A stretch of 64,000 bases of DNA from Casuarina equisetifolia (Eukaryota; Streptophyta; Magnoliopsida; Fagales; Casuarinaceae). Both the position numbers and the translations under genes were made by a program. Location: contig CM052356.1 of the NCBI GenBank assembly GCA_028551475.1, positions 4,908,001-4,972,000 of the forward strand, read 5' to 3'. The stretch's first letter is position 1. Each line of letters begins with the position of its first letter. Below are positions 48,176-58,805 of the stretch, one piece after another. The notes below the pieces were generated by a model. The model searched no databases, was not told where the DNA came from, and saw only the letters and a list, made by a program, of their open reading frames with translations.

Positions 48176-49150
48176 GAATATGGGGAAACTGTGTGCTGTT
48201 AGGTGAGTGAACAAAGGTTGGGTGTAGAGAAAGACAAAGCCAACGTGTGGTGGCTTTGCCGACAAATGGTAGTGAGTGGTGGTGGGCAATGACAAAACCA
48301 TTTGCCTAGAGTCAAATTGGCCATTCTGTGATAGAGGCAACATCCATTCTATGACAAAGGCAACATTTATGTAGTCCATGGGAGACGTTTCGGGCATACA
48401 ACGAAGACGTGAGCAATGGAGAAAAGGGACAGCAAGGCGAGCAACGGCAAGCCCAAGGGTAGACGGTTGGATCTTTCTCCCTCACCGTCGTACCGGTTGG
48501 GCCCTCCCTTCTAGCGCCTTATTTTGTTGTGACAAGGGAAAAAAAAGAGAGAGAGAGAGAGAGAGAGGAAAGGCGAGCAGTGGCAAATTCAAGTCCTACA
48601 ATCATTGCCCTGTTTGTTTGTTTTTGTGTGATGAAAAAGGATAAATCTGGTCCTCCAATTTGCCTTTCGTTGGGTTTTGGTGTGACCAAAAAAAAAAAAA
48701 ACAAGATGAAGGCATGAGAGAGAATTTGAAAATTACCAAAAACACCAAAACAACAATTACTCGAACATCTTTACCCTGGCTATGAACCTCCCTTATATTT
48801 TTGACTTTGTATTTTTTATTCACATAACTATTTCTGCTCCAAAGAGAAGAAAGACACGAGAAAAAAAAAAAAAACAACAGACATTGCTAAACCAAAACCG
48901 AATCTTAATGGTAATAGTAATGGTAATATATACGAAGAATGCAAAGTTTTGTGTGGCTCTTAAATATTAATTTAGTCTTCCTACAGCCTGCATATTGTAC
49001 TTGGTAGATTGAATTAATCCTAAGACTCTTTTTGTCAACTGAAGGCAAAACTTTTGAATGATAGATTCAATAACCTTTAAAGTGATGGCATGTACTTGAA
49101 ATGGGACAACAACAATTGTTGCTCAAGTCTCAAGCAATACAAACTTAGAG
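48176..49150. other. Spacer with (GA)n, no gene recognised
   Basis: Short open stretches (for example 48149-48397 minus and 48378-48644 plus) have low complexity or no motif I know. A (GA)n microsatellite is at 48547-48568. Confidence 0.4.
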
Positions 49151-49189
49151 ATTGCAGTTGAAATTGTAACATCACTTTTCAAGTCAAGC

Positions 49190-49800
49190 TTGGATGCTTT
49201 AGGTAAAACAATGAATACTCAAACTATGGATATTGTTGATGAACTTGCAACTAGTAAAGAAATATTTCAAACAAAAAATGTTAGTATGGGAGGAAAAGTT
49301 CAAGGGGGTAGCTCATTGACTAAAGTAGTTGGCCAAAAGATCAATTCATCTGTTGGAAACTTTGGGTCGTCTTGGAAACATTTTACTATGGATAATTTTA
49401 TGAAAATGACCAATTTAGACTATCATCCCTCTTCCAAGAAGGGAAACAAGCTTGTTGTTAAACCTTCACCAGAGGCTATTGAGGAAGGAAAAAGTCATTT
49501 TGTAAATTGTCTTGTAGGATATTTTTTTAATTAAAAATATTTCATATTATTTAGTAAAGGATATTGTAAAAAAATTATGGAGAAAAGAAAATTTATCAAA
49601 AGTGTTGGCTAGTGATGAAGGGCTTTTTTTTTTTTTAACCCTTTTGCTTCTCAAATATGAAGAAAATGAAGGAGGTTATAGAAGTTGGAGTATGGGATAT
49701 TGTAGGCAAGCCACTTTTCATTTAGAAATGGCATCTTCTCATTAGCAAGTACAACACATATTAGAACTTAATCTTTGTTATCCTAATACACGTTATGAGG
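49190..49800 (+). pseudogene. LINE ORF1-like (DUF4283-type) fragment
   Basis: The plus strand reads a DUF4283-like string: SPEAIEEGKSHFVNCLVGYFF, then after frame breaks KYEENEGGYRS, then EVGVWDIVGKPLFI, a stop, and KWHLLISKYNT. This pattern is typical of the gag-like ORF1 of plant LINEs and related domesticated sequences. The orientation is opposite to the RT fragment at 47.8-48.2 kb, so it is a separate insertion. The first 114 codons are open, then disrupted. Confidence 0.6.
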
Positions 49801-50439
49801 AAAAGGCACAACTCAAGATATTACTTACAATGAGTAAACATAAAGAAATTCTACTCAAACAAACATCTATTTTCCTTTCTTCTTTGTATTCTCTTACAAA
49901 TATCTATCACACTTGCTAAGATGTTAAGACTATGTTCCTTCAAAAAGTTACAAGGAGCCAATCTTTTGATAGAGGCCTCTCATTTTGCCAAAAAGAACAA
50001 TATGAAGTTTTGTTTAGGGTCTAATAATTTATTAACTTCTAATCAATATTACTATAAAAGATGATTTTTTTCCATTAATTAATATCCTAACACCTTTGAT
50101 CACCTATGAGACTAAACAAATTATCAATTCACCATTCAAATTTAGAACACTAATATGGTGACACATATAATCATCGTTTCTCTTGAAGTTCAAGTGGTAT
50201 GTCAAAAATGTACTTGTCCAAATTTATAGGTCATAGAGAAGAAGTGTTAGTGACCTGTACGTTAAAATCTTAACTTTGCTCTATGTTCTAACATCTTTCT
50301 TTAGGCAAGAGATTAGACAAAGTACAAGATTTGAGACAAACTTTACAAATAAAAAAAATTTGATCGCAAGGTATCAAACTCGTAGTCATGCAAGTAACTG
50401 GTTTTACTTGCACGAGGGACTTTTATTCTAGCCTTGCGT

Positions 50440-50760
50440 AAAAACGTAGAAAACCGTGAGCACACAACTATGTGTGTTTAAACCCCACCCGAGGCGATAA
50501 GGACGCTTTTAGGTTCTACACACCATCCCTTTGCCTAAAATCGTCGCCTCGGGTGGCGACTCGTCCGCGTCCATAAATCCTAGTCTTTATTTGCGGCTTG
50601 ACTTTTGTGGCTTGTGTCCAAATCGCATAAGCCAAAATAATGGACGCAACATTCAACGACCTAGTATAACAAGCTGTCATAGTCTAGAAAGCAAGTATAA
50701 AGAATTAATCAACCTGGAAGGAAATAGTCTCAAGATAAAAACCTAAGCTATCATCATAAT
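50440..50760 (+). mobile_element. Possible LTR-element leader remnant
   Basis: GC-richer island with 'cccgaggcgataagg' and 'cgcctcgggtggcgactcg' (50543-50562), which resembles the TGGCGACTC primer-binding-site region of some plant gypsy (Tat-type) elements. No LTR or pol was found around it, so this is tentative. Confidence 0.25.
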
Positions 50761-51059
50761 TCCAACGGTACTAACTAAGCCTCTCTTTGCCAGAAATTCA
50801 AAAGAAAGAACCGTGATAGGAAATGATACCAAGAAACAAGAGTCCTTTTCAGGCACTCTTTGTAGTAAAGCCTCTGATTCCGAGCCTCGATATACCAGAA
50901 ACCCAAAACCTTTTTTAGGAGGAACAACACGTTTCAGGCAACCTTTTGCTTTCTCTGTTGTCACGTGGTCCTTTCCAAAGCAACCTGACTTACTCTCTTG
51001 GGGAAATCCATTTTAGGAGGAATCAAAAGGGTTGAAAAGTAAAACTGAGTACATATCCA

Positions 51060-52053
51060 AAAAGACAAGAAACGAAAGATAATTAAAAAGACTCTATAGC
51101 AGCCTTCCTTAGTCAACATTGAGGACAATTGTTTATTGCATTTCTGTATTTAATAGTATCAGAAATTATTATTTTTATCATTCGATTAATACTCTTAACA
51201 CCTTTCATCACTTGTAAATTAGACAAACCACAAATTCACGACTGACTTTAGATCACTAGTATAATAACATATAAAATCATCATTTATCATAAAATTTAGA
51301 TAATATGTCAAAATTATAGTTCTACAAAATTTGCTTTCATCATTTATCATAAAATTCACAACTGACTTTAGATCACTAGTATAATAACATGTAAAATCAT
51401 CATTTATCAAAAAATTTAGATAATATGTCAAAATTATAGTTCTACAAAATTTGCTTTGAAAAAAATAAAAATTTTGATTATTAATGTATCAAAATGAAAT
51501 AATTCACTAAATATTCTAACATATCTCGTCACATGAGAGATCAGAGGAACTATAAATTCATAACTCAAAACTTCCAAAGCTACCATAACAACTTACACAT
51601 ATATCGTTTATTTTACTATTCAAATATCATGTCAAAAATTACATTTGTAAAAAAAATTAACTAAAAGTAAAAATTCATTATTTAATTGATATTCTAAGCC
51701 CTTTTGTCTCATTTGTAATTAGAATAACTATAAATTCAGATGTCAAACTTACAACATTACTATGATAACTTATAAAATAATTGTTCATCTAACATTTAAA
51801 TATTAGTTAAAATTACACTTATCCAAAAACTTTCACTTATAGAATTACGGTTTGTATTTTGGCTTCCTGGGCCTGGAAAGTTTTAGGCGTTTAATTTGGA
51901 GAATGAAACCCATTATTTGCAAGAGACTTTATTATAACTATAAGAAATATGCAGAAAGAGCGTCCACACACAGCCACGTGTGCTTACAAGGCCCTCAAGC
52001 ACTTATTACAGCAGATGTTCTGCGTGGCTAGTTTTTATCTTCCCGAAAATGGT
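51060..52053. other. AT-rich spacer and type-B 3' flank of TLP8
   Basis: Left part resembles 45060-45370. From about 51841 it is the type-B flank shared with TLP5 and TLP7. No gene is seen. Confidence 0.55.
51231..51457. repeat. Direct duplication, period 122 bp
   Basis: Two copies (51231-51335 and 51353-51457) sharing 'gactttagatcactagta' and 'atagttctacaaaatttgc', with few differences. A short open frame across both on the minus strand is a by-product of the repeat. Confidence 0.85.
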
Positions 52054-52731
52054 TCAAGGGCAGAACACGACCTTGTAGTTGGTCCCGCTAGGGCACGTGA
52101 ATGTGCTTGTTTGATCATCCTTAGGATAACTGTAAGCATCGGGGCAGCGATCCTTGAAAAATTTGGAGTACTCCGTAGGTCCGCAGCTCCCAGAATTGCA
52201 GCAATACTCGTCGGTCTTGAACACGGTGCAGGGATTGTTACAGCCGCCGTTGGCCTTCAGCGCACTCGGGCACTGCCCGTTAATATCAGCAGTACAGCTG
52301 ATACCACGGGTGCAGCCATTAGAGGTGGGGCTGAATTCCATAGGAACGTTAAACCCATCAACAAGAGAGATATCGAAGAAGTCCATGTTGTTGAATTGGT
52401 TGAGTGCGTATTCGGCAAGGGTGTTTGGGGGTGTACCATAGGCTTGGCATTGCAGGAGTCCGCCACAGTCACCAGTCTGGCAGCTGCCACGCCCGGATGC
52501 ATCGAAATTGCATCCGGTTCGTGGCCAAATGCGAGCCCCTGTCGTGCCGGCATTAACATCAAGGGTCCACACTCCGCCTGAGTTGAGCTGCATGCCACCG
52601 CCGGGCACAGCCCCGGCCCAAACTGTGTAAGGGCAGTTGTTTGTTATGACAAACGTAGCTGCATTGGATGAACTGAAGCAAAGGGTGATGAAAAGGAAGA
52701 AGAAAATGGATATCTTTTTGGAGAGACTCAT
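52054..52731 (-). CDS. Thaumatin-like protein (PR-5), TLP8, canonical
   Basis: 225 aa with all 16 Cys in standard places. Signal peptide to about residue 24 (LCFSSSNA), mature start [19 protein letters not shown], end VVFCP. The thaumatin signature region is present ([14 protein letters not shown]), and cleft residues are complete ([27 protein letters not shown]). Mature protein is about 201 residues. The frame stays open upstream to 52842, but that part covers the TATA box, so the ATG at 52731 is the start. It differs from TLP10 at only 12 residues, 7 of them in the signal peptide. Best candidate for a functional, W-box-controlled apoplastic PR-5. Confidence 0.96.
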   Translation of the reverse strand: MSLSKKISIFFFLFITLCFSSSNAATFVITNNCPYTVWAGAVPGGGMQLNSGGVWTLDVNAGTTGARIWPRTGCNFDASGRGSCQTGDCGGLLQCQAYGTPPNTLAEYALNQFNNMDFFDISLVDGFNVPMEFSPTSNGCTRGISCTADINGQCPSALKANGGCNNPCTVFKTDEYCCNSGSCGPTEYSKFFKDRCPDAYSYPKDDQTSTFTCPSGTNYKVVFCP

Positions 52732-52790
52732 TTTGTGAAGTAAGAGATATTGGGTATTGCTTGTGTGGTTTGTAGGGAAGACGTGCAGGG

Positions 52791-52879
52791 TTTTATATAG
52801 CGCGAGGTGGTAGTAATAGCCTTCCCCAGAAGTTGCAAACATCCCAGTCTAGCGATAGTTGGTCCTGAAGACAAGTCAA
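52791..52879 (-). promoter_or_regulatory. TLP8 promoter: TATA box and W-box
   Basis: CTATATAAAA on minus (52791-52800), 60 bp above the ATG. W-box core AGTCAA on plus (52874-52879), 143 bp above the ATG. Confidence 0.65.
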
Positions 52880-54060
52880 CAAAGAAAAGGTCGTTGTTCT
52901 GGCCCTTGTTTTTAATATTTATAAGGTGGGTGGTTCAATCACGTCGAAGCAATATTATAAAATTACAATCAAGAAAGTATGAATGCAAAAACTAATTCTA
53001 GTGACTTGCGTGAACATTGGGTTTGCTCTAAATCTGTTGGGGCAGAAGCGTTGCATCACACATTGATTGACACACCAATTAAGCAATAAAGGCACACAAG
53101 ATGCAATCTTTAGAGCAATTTGGACAAATTTGTCCTACTTCCACTGTCGGTAGATTTACCTGTCCCTTCTTCTTTTTTATTAAGAAAATCATCAAGAATA
53201 CAAGTATTAGCTTTTACTTTTTTGATATGGTTGCTCTCTCTATCGAACTATGGGCTGCTTGTAGAATTCTTACAATAACTCCATCATTAGCTTTCTCTAC
53301 AATTCAAGAGGTTTGCAAATCTCCAACACTATCTCCTCATGCATCAAGTTGCGAAGTCATAATAAGCCATACAAGACTTTGAGCTGTGAAAGCCTCCTTC
53401 TTGAGCCACCAAACTAATTCCAAGCTGCTTCTCTTTATAGAATACACAAAATCCTAAAATAAGCCTGAAGAGAAGGTTATAATATTGTCCTCATTACCTA
53501 TTCTAATTCCAAATACATTAAAAGGATATAAGACTTTATTACGCCACTAATTATGACAAATCACAACAAAGTCCAAAATGTAACAATGAATCTAGGAAAT
53601 CAGATCGCGGAGCAGACAAGAACTTTGACAGATCAGTGCCGGTGAAGTTGGGATTAGTTGTAATCACTTCCTCCTGTCAAGAAACTACGTTGCTTTCTTG
53701 GAAGAAAAGCAGGTATAGACGGATAAGAAGATGGTGAGAGAGAAAAGTCTATAAAGATCTGCCGCCAGAATGATGCCTAGCATCAGTTTGAGCCTTCAAA
53801 GTAATCCCGGAAAAAATATGAGTCGTTGTAGAATTTATGAGCATACAATACTCTCCAAATTGACTAAAAGAAAGCATTTCTTATGATCGCGGTCGTGGCT
53901 GCCATCAGAGCAGCTCTCGTTCTGCTTTCACACAATGTTTTTCTAAGAAATGTAGTTTGTTTTGACAATGAGTGATAGAAATTTTGCGAAGGTGCCGAGC
54001 AATTTTCTGTATTGCAGAGGAATCAATGCCGTGATTTCCTGATTAGTTGCATACCTATAC
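52880..54060. other. Block B, copy 3, upstream of TLP8, holding a solo LTR
   Basis: Matches the upstream regions of TLP3, TLP5 and TLP10 apart from the insertion at 53035-53568. 'gaatcaatgccgtga' recurs near 54021. No gene. Confidence 0.6.
53035..53568. mobile_element. Probable solo LTR
   Basis: About 534 bp, starting TGTTGGGG and ending CACAACA (TG...CA), flanked by AAATC (53030-53034) and AAGTC (53569-53573), a 5-bp target duplication with one mismatch. The paralogous block B copies lack it and give the empty site. No second LTR or pol is present, so it is best read as the product of LTR-LTR recombination. A short open stretch inside (53101-53382) is not a known protein. Confidence 0.75.
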
Positions 54061-55564
54061 AACTCCAGAAGAACTAAATTCATTTTGAATTTCCAAAGAG
54101 TCAAGAAAGAAAAGGCAATGAAAAATCCTCTTTACCGAAACATTGATAAATTTGACCATTTAATTATCGGGAAAACTATGGAATTAGGATTAGAATCTGC
54201 AATATTACAAGGACACTATGTAAAATTAATTTATTTTAAGAGCTAAAATATCATAATCGAAATAGAAGTTCTGGAAATGGTTAGAGATGTCTAAGAAGAC
54301 AGACGATGGCTTCCAGATGGTCTCGGTGACACGAGTGTAGTTGTGGAAATTTCACAAAGATAATTACATCGCTTGACTTGACTTAAAAATAGTCAAGTCT
54401 TGCGGGGATCAGGCGGGGCGGATGAGGGGGATAGGGTTGGGGGGCGTGATGTTTAGGTTGAATTCCTTTATCTTGTCCCCTAGTGAAGTCGCGCTTACTC
54501 CATCATGACCTTTGTGAGTTTTATATTCAAAGGACATGATTTTTGGATAATATTTAATATAAAAAATTCTTATAACTCGTAAGTTATTTTTTGAATTTAA
54601 ATTTAAATTTATTTCTTTTTTTTTTTTATGAATATGTAAGTTTATTCATAGAAGAATAAAAAAATACAAAAACTTAAAGATATACCCTAGTATTACAATT
54701 CATCTAAAAAAAAATTAGAATTTAAAATTCTCCAACTATAACATAATAAAACATTCACCTAAGAACTTTAAACTTATTTCTAATATCACATTAAAGCTAT
54801 GTTATTTCATTGCAATTCTTATTTAATCTTAAGCCTTTAAAGTATTCTTAATATGTAAGGAGCATCTATTTTACCAATTCAACCTTGAATCTAAGATATG
54901 TTAAAAGGAGTGTTAAAGACAAAAGTCTCACATAAAAAATATATGATCATTAAGTAATATTTAAATATAAAAAATATTTTTCTAATTCATGAACTAACTT
55001 TTAAATTAAATCTTATGCCAATACATAACTGCTATCAAGTTTGTTGCACTTTTGTTTAAAGATAAGCTTAACCAAGCTCTGGTTTGTGAGAATATGAGGA
55101 ATGGAGAATCATTGTATTCACAAAAACATGACTAAAGTTCAAACAACAAACTATTCAATATATATCCTGTATGGATAATACCGTCCACGTTTATCTCCTC
55201 CTCAACAACCATGTCGTTGCACCTTGTTTCTTAGTGTATTCGCCACGCTTGCTTTTGTTGGCAAGTTGGCTTTTGGTCAATACTCTTGGCTACGCAATCC
55301 ACATGGTGTCAAATCATCCAAAATCTCGATAGTTCCCTCAATTTAGTGTCTTGTGTATGCCAAAGATACCAAATATTCTCAGCACATATTATGTTATAAA
55401 ATGCCTTGATAAATATGTTTTTTAGTTGGTCTTGGATGCTGACGTATCTTGTCTGAATTATCCACCAAAGGCATGGTTACTTTATACGGCCTTCTTACAA
55501 AGCCTTTTAAACATTTATTACAGCAAATGTTATATATAACTAGGTTTCATCCTCTTCAACTGCT
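54061..55564. other. Block C, copy 2, leading into TLP9
   Basis: Shared with 26.6-26.8 plus 32.3-33.95 kb and with 60.65-62.5 kb ('aggttgaattcctttatcttg' region near 54455, 'accatgtcgttgcacc' at 55208, 'attatccaccaaaggcatgg' near 55460). The last 100 bp is the 3' flank of the divergent TLP type. No gene. Confidence 0.65.
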
Positions 55565-56091
55565 TTAAGGGTAGAACACAACTTCGTAGTTAGTCCCACC
55601 AGGGCACCAGCTTGTGCTTGTCGAGTCATCCTTGGGATAACTGTAAGCATCTGGACAAAGATTCTTGAAAATTTCGGAATAGGATATAGGTCCTCAGCTC
55701 CCAGTAGTGCAGCAATACTCAGCGGTATTGAACACCGTACATGGATTGTTACACACGCCGGAGACCTTCAACACACTCGGTCACTGCGCATTAATATTAG
55801 CAGTAAAGGCGATGTTAACGGTGCAGCCATTGGACGTGGCGCGGAAGTCCATAGGAATGTTAAATCCTTCAAGCAGAGAGATATCAAGGAAGTCTACGTT
55901 GTAATGTGACAAACATAGCTGCATTGTTGTAATATTGGGATATAATCCTAAGTTTTTATATTTTTTTATATTTTTTGATAAATAAACTCACATATTCATT
56001 ATTAAAAAAAGAATATGGCAACATTAAATAGCATGAAGCAACGGGTGGTAAAGAGAAAGAAGAAAATGGACAGCATTTTGAAAAGACTTAT
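55565..56091 (-). pseudogene. Thaumatin-like protein TLP9, internally deleted and interrupted
   Basis: Same divergent type as TLP11 ([32 protein letters not shown]). Lesions: ATG changed to ATA (56089-56091); an insertion of about 85 bp in the signal peptide (about 55935-56018, A-rich end); a deletion that joins the first mature residues directly to [12 protein letters not shown], removing roughly the first third of the mature domain; two TGC-to-TGA stops (in NAQ-PSV and GS-GPI); and the final Cys changed to Tyr (VVFYP). Its upstream region is also replaced: block A sequence begins at about 56115, within 25 bp of the old start, so the promoter is gone. Confidence 0.9.
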
Positions 56092-56114
56092 TTTGTGAAG
56101 TAACAGAGGTTGGA

Positions 56115-57908
56115 TATGCTTTTTTGGTTAATGATTGTTGAAATCAAAGTTTTCCTAAAGCTTGGGATCAGTTCCTATGTCCTAGAATTTCAGACCATGC
56201 ATTAGCCATTACCAAGGTTAATTTAGAAGCTCTTAGAACTATGAAGCCTTTCAAGTTTTTTGAAACGTGGATGATGTTGGGATATTTGGAACGTTTTGAT
56301 GATTAAAAGAAATTATATTTAATCCATAATATCTTACTAAGTTGTAAGTCCATATCAGATGATTAGCAAGAACTCATATGTTGGTGGTAAAATTATATGT
56401 AAAGAAAGATTCCATGTAATCTATTAAATACATGACTTTTACCATCGCTGATGGGGCCCAAAGTCTAACGCTGGAACCCGGAAGACTTGTCTTTTGAGCT
56501 TATGTATGTGCTCTCAAATCAGTAAACTTGCGAAGACTTGTGCTCACAAGGGACCCAAAAAGTCTCACAGTGCAACCAAGATAAGGTTGGTGGGAAGAGA
56601 TTCATGGGCATCATTTTGGAGTTACTATATGGGTGGAAAATGGGGGAGTTAATGGCAATGGACCTGACTTGGAACCGAAGACAATAAGTGGAGTCTAGCA
56701 AGGAAGCATATTGAGTATTCTCCTGTCCTGTGATGCACTTCACAAAGTCGCCATCAGGACATCTCCCAAACTTAAAAATTGGAAAAGCTACATTCATGTC
56801 CTACATTCTGTGGTGAATTGTTTTGTCCTACTGATCTTTTTGTTTTGTAGGACTGTTGGCTTGACCTAGTTGGATCTACAGGTAGGTGATAAATGACCAT
56901 GGGATTAGAAATCACGCCTCTTTCACACCATTTTAACCTCCAAATGAAGCCAATGTTTTACTAAGTGAGAAATATAGGGGAATTAAGTGTCAAATCTGGA
57001 ACATTTTGATCCCAGAAAGCATGGGCTGCCAACCTAAATTCCTCTCCTGCATTGTTCTAATCCGGGCACGTACTTCCGTTTTGCTTACGTTGCATGATGT
57101 TACAGCGTAGATCCTCAAACCCCCAGAAATTCTGCTTCTTTCACGAACTTCAGCTCTTTGGTTATTCATTTTTCTGTTGGTTTTTGTTAATCTTTATAAA
57201 TTGAAGGATTAAAGCACTATGTTGGATTGATAACACTCTTAAAACAATTGTGAATTTGCCAAGAGCTTTAGAATTTTCCTATAACTTGAAAGGTAAGATT
57301 TTATCAATTAGGGAAGTGAAACTTATAACTTGTAACAAGTTTTTGTGAGAGCTTTGAAATTTGTCAAATATAGTTTTCAAAATAATTGTATTTTCTTTAA
57401 TGATTTATAATATTTGGTCTTTCATAAAAATTTAAAAAAAAATAAAAACTTAAAGACAATTCTCATACACAAGACTAGCACTTGAAAATAGTCTATATAA
57501 CAAGATGTATTGCTTTCATGATGAAACGTGTAACTCATATTAACTGCAATGATGCATATTAAGAATGTCTAAATTATTTGATGCTGTCTAAATTTTGTTA
57601 AGAATCTCCTATATATGTCATTTTTTTTAAACCAGCCTTTAAAAAGTAGGCTTTCAACAAACACTTTGGTCGATAGTGACCCGTTATGTGCGAAGACAAA
57701 GGTTTTGAGCGTTAAATATCATCCGTCTTTCGTAGAGACTATATTACATGAACACGTAATACAGCGTCTGCAAACTACTACGTCTGATCACAAAGCCTAT
57801 AAGATTTTATTGTATCATATATTATACATCGCCACCTTTATTTGGGGCAGAACACTTCTACATGTCTAAAGCATTTATTTCAGCTGATGTTTATCCTATT
57901 GAACAACT
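56115..57908. other. Block A, copy 5, downstream of TLP10
   Basis: Begins abruptly with 'ttaatgattgttgaaatc' fused to the TLP9 start region, then carries block A landmarks ('tgttggtggtaaaattat' near 56382, 'ttgagtattctcctgtcc' near 56712, 'attacatgaacacgtaa' near 57745) up to TLP10. No gene. Confidence 0.65.
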
Positions 57909-58586
57909 TCAAGGGCAGAACACGACCTTGTAGTTGGTCCCGCTAGGGCACGTGAATGTGCTTGTTTGATCATCCTTGGGATAACTGTAAGCATCGGGGC
58001 AGCGATCCTTGAAAAATTTGGAGTACTCCGTAGGTCCGCAGCTCCCAGAATTGCAGCAATACTCGTCGGTCTTGAACACGGTGCAGGGATTGTTACAGCC
58101 GCCGTTGGCCTTCAGCGCACTCGGGCACTGCCCATTAATATCAGCATTACAGCTGATACCACGGGTACAGCCATTAGAGGTGGGGCTGAATTCCATAGGA
58201 ACGTTAAACCCATCAACAAGAGAGATATCGAAGAAGTCCCGGTTGTTGAATTGGTTGAGCGCGTATTCGGCAAGGGTGTTTGGGGGTGTACCATAGGCTT
58301 GGCAATGCAGGAGCCCGCCACAGTCACCAGTCTGGCAGCTGCCACGCCCGGATGCATCGAAATTGCATCCGGTTCGAGGCCAAATTCGAGCCTCTGTCGT
58401 GCCGGCATTAACATCAAGGGTCCATAGTCCACCTGAGTTGAGCTGCATGCCACCGCCGGGCACAGCCCCAGCCCAAACCGTGTAAGGACAGTTGTTTGTT
58501 ATGACAAACGTAGCTGCATCGGATAAAGTGAACCAAAGGGTGATGAAATGGAAGAACAAAATGGATAGCTTTTTGGAGAGACTCAT
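57909..58586 (-). CDS. Thaumatin-like protein (PR-5), TLP10, near-copy of TLP8
   Basis: 225 aa with all 16 Cys. Signal peptide to about residue 24 (LWFTLSDA), mature start ATFVITNNC, end VVFCP, cleft residues complete. The mature part differs from TLP8 at only five residues (Leu in GGLWTL, Glu in TTEARIW, His in LLHCQ, Arg in NNRDFF, Asn in SCNAD); the last 70 or so residues are identical. The 3' flank is block A type, while TLP8 has the type-B flank, so a recombination or conversion border lies at the stop codon. The open frame to 58697 covers the TATA box and is rejected as start. Likely functional. Confidence 0.96.
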   Translation of the reverse strand: MSLSKKLSILFFHFITLWFTLSDAATFVITNNCPYTVWAGAVPGGGMQLNSGGLWTLDVNAGTTEARIWPRTGCNFDASGRGSCQTGDCGGLLHCQAYGTPPNTLAEYALNQFNNRDFFDISLVDGFNVPMEFSPTSNGCTRGISCNADINGQCPSALKANGGCNNPCTVFKTDEYCCNSGSCGPTEYSKFFKDRCPDAYSYPKDDQTSTFTCPSGTNYKVVFCP

Positions 58587-58646
58587 TTTGTGAAGTAAGA
58601 GATATTGGGTATTGCTTGTGTGGTTTGTAGGGAAGACGTGCAGGGT

Positions 58647-58734
58647 TTTTATATAGGGTGAGGTGGTAGTAACAGCCTTCCCAGAAGTTACAAACATTGT
58701 GGTCTAGAGATAGGTGGTTCAGAAGACAAGTCAA
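58647..58734 (-). promoter_or_regulatory. TLP10 promoter: TATA box and W-box
   Basis: CTATATAAAA on minus (58647-58656) and W-box core AGTCAA on plus (58729-58734), 143 bp above the ATG, as in TLP3 and TLP8. Confidence 0.65.
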
Positions 58735-58805
58735 CGAAGAACATGTCGTTGTTCTGCCCCTTGTTTTGTGGGTGGTTCAATCACGTCGAAGCAGCATTAC
58801 AAAAT

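Noticed and set aside
48519-48877. Short open frames around the (GA)n tract
   Set aside because: Low-complexity translations (Phe, Ser, Lys or Arg-Glu runs) without domains; products of the microsatellite and poly-A/T runs.
50531-51016. Host genes of 60-73 codons near 50.5-51 kb
   Set aside because: No recognisable motif; the GC-rich part resembles an LTR-element leader rather than coding sequence.
52732-52842. In-frame upstream ATG giving a 262-aa TLP8 (same for TLP3, TLP5, TLP10)
   Set aside because: The added codons include the TATA box and show no signal peptide. The downstream ATG gives the normal 225-aa form with a signal peptide in every paralogue.
55935-56018. Intron in TLP9
   Set aside because: The other TLPs here are intronless, the segment has an A-rich end like the 45.5-kb insertion, and the gene is broken at many other sites.
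57966-58427. Long plus-strand open frames antisense to the TLPs, recurring in several paralogues
   Set aside because: They mirror conserved TLP codons on the other strand, recur only because the TLPs are paralogues, and show no known domain.
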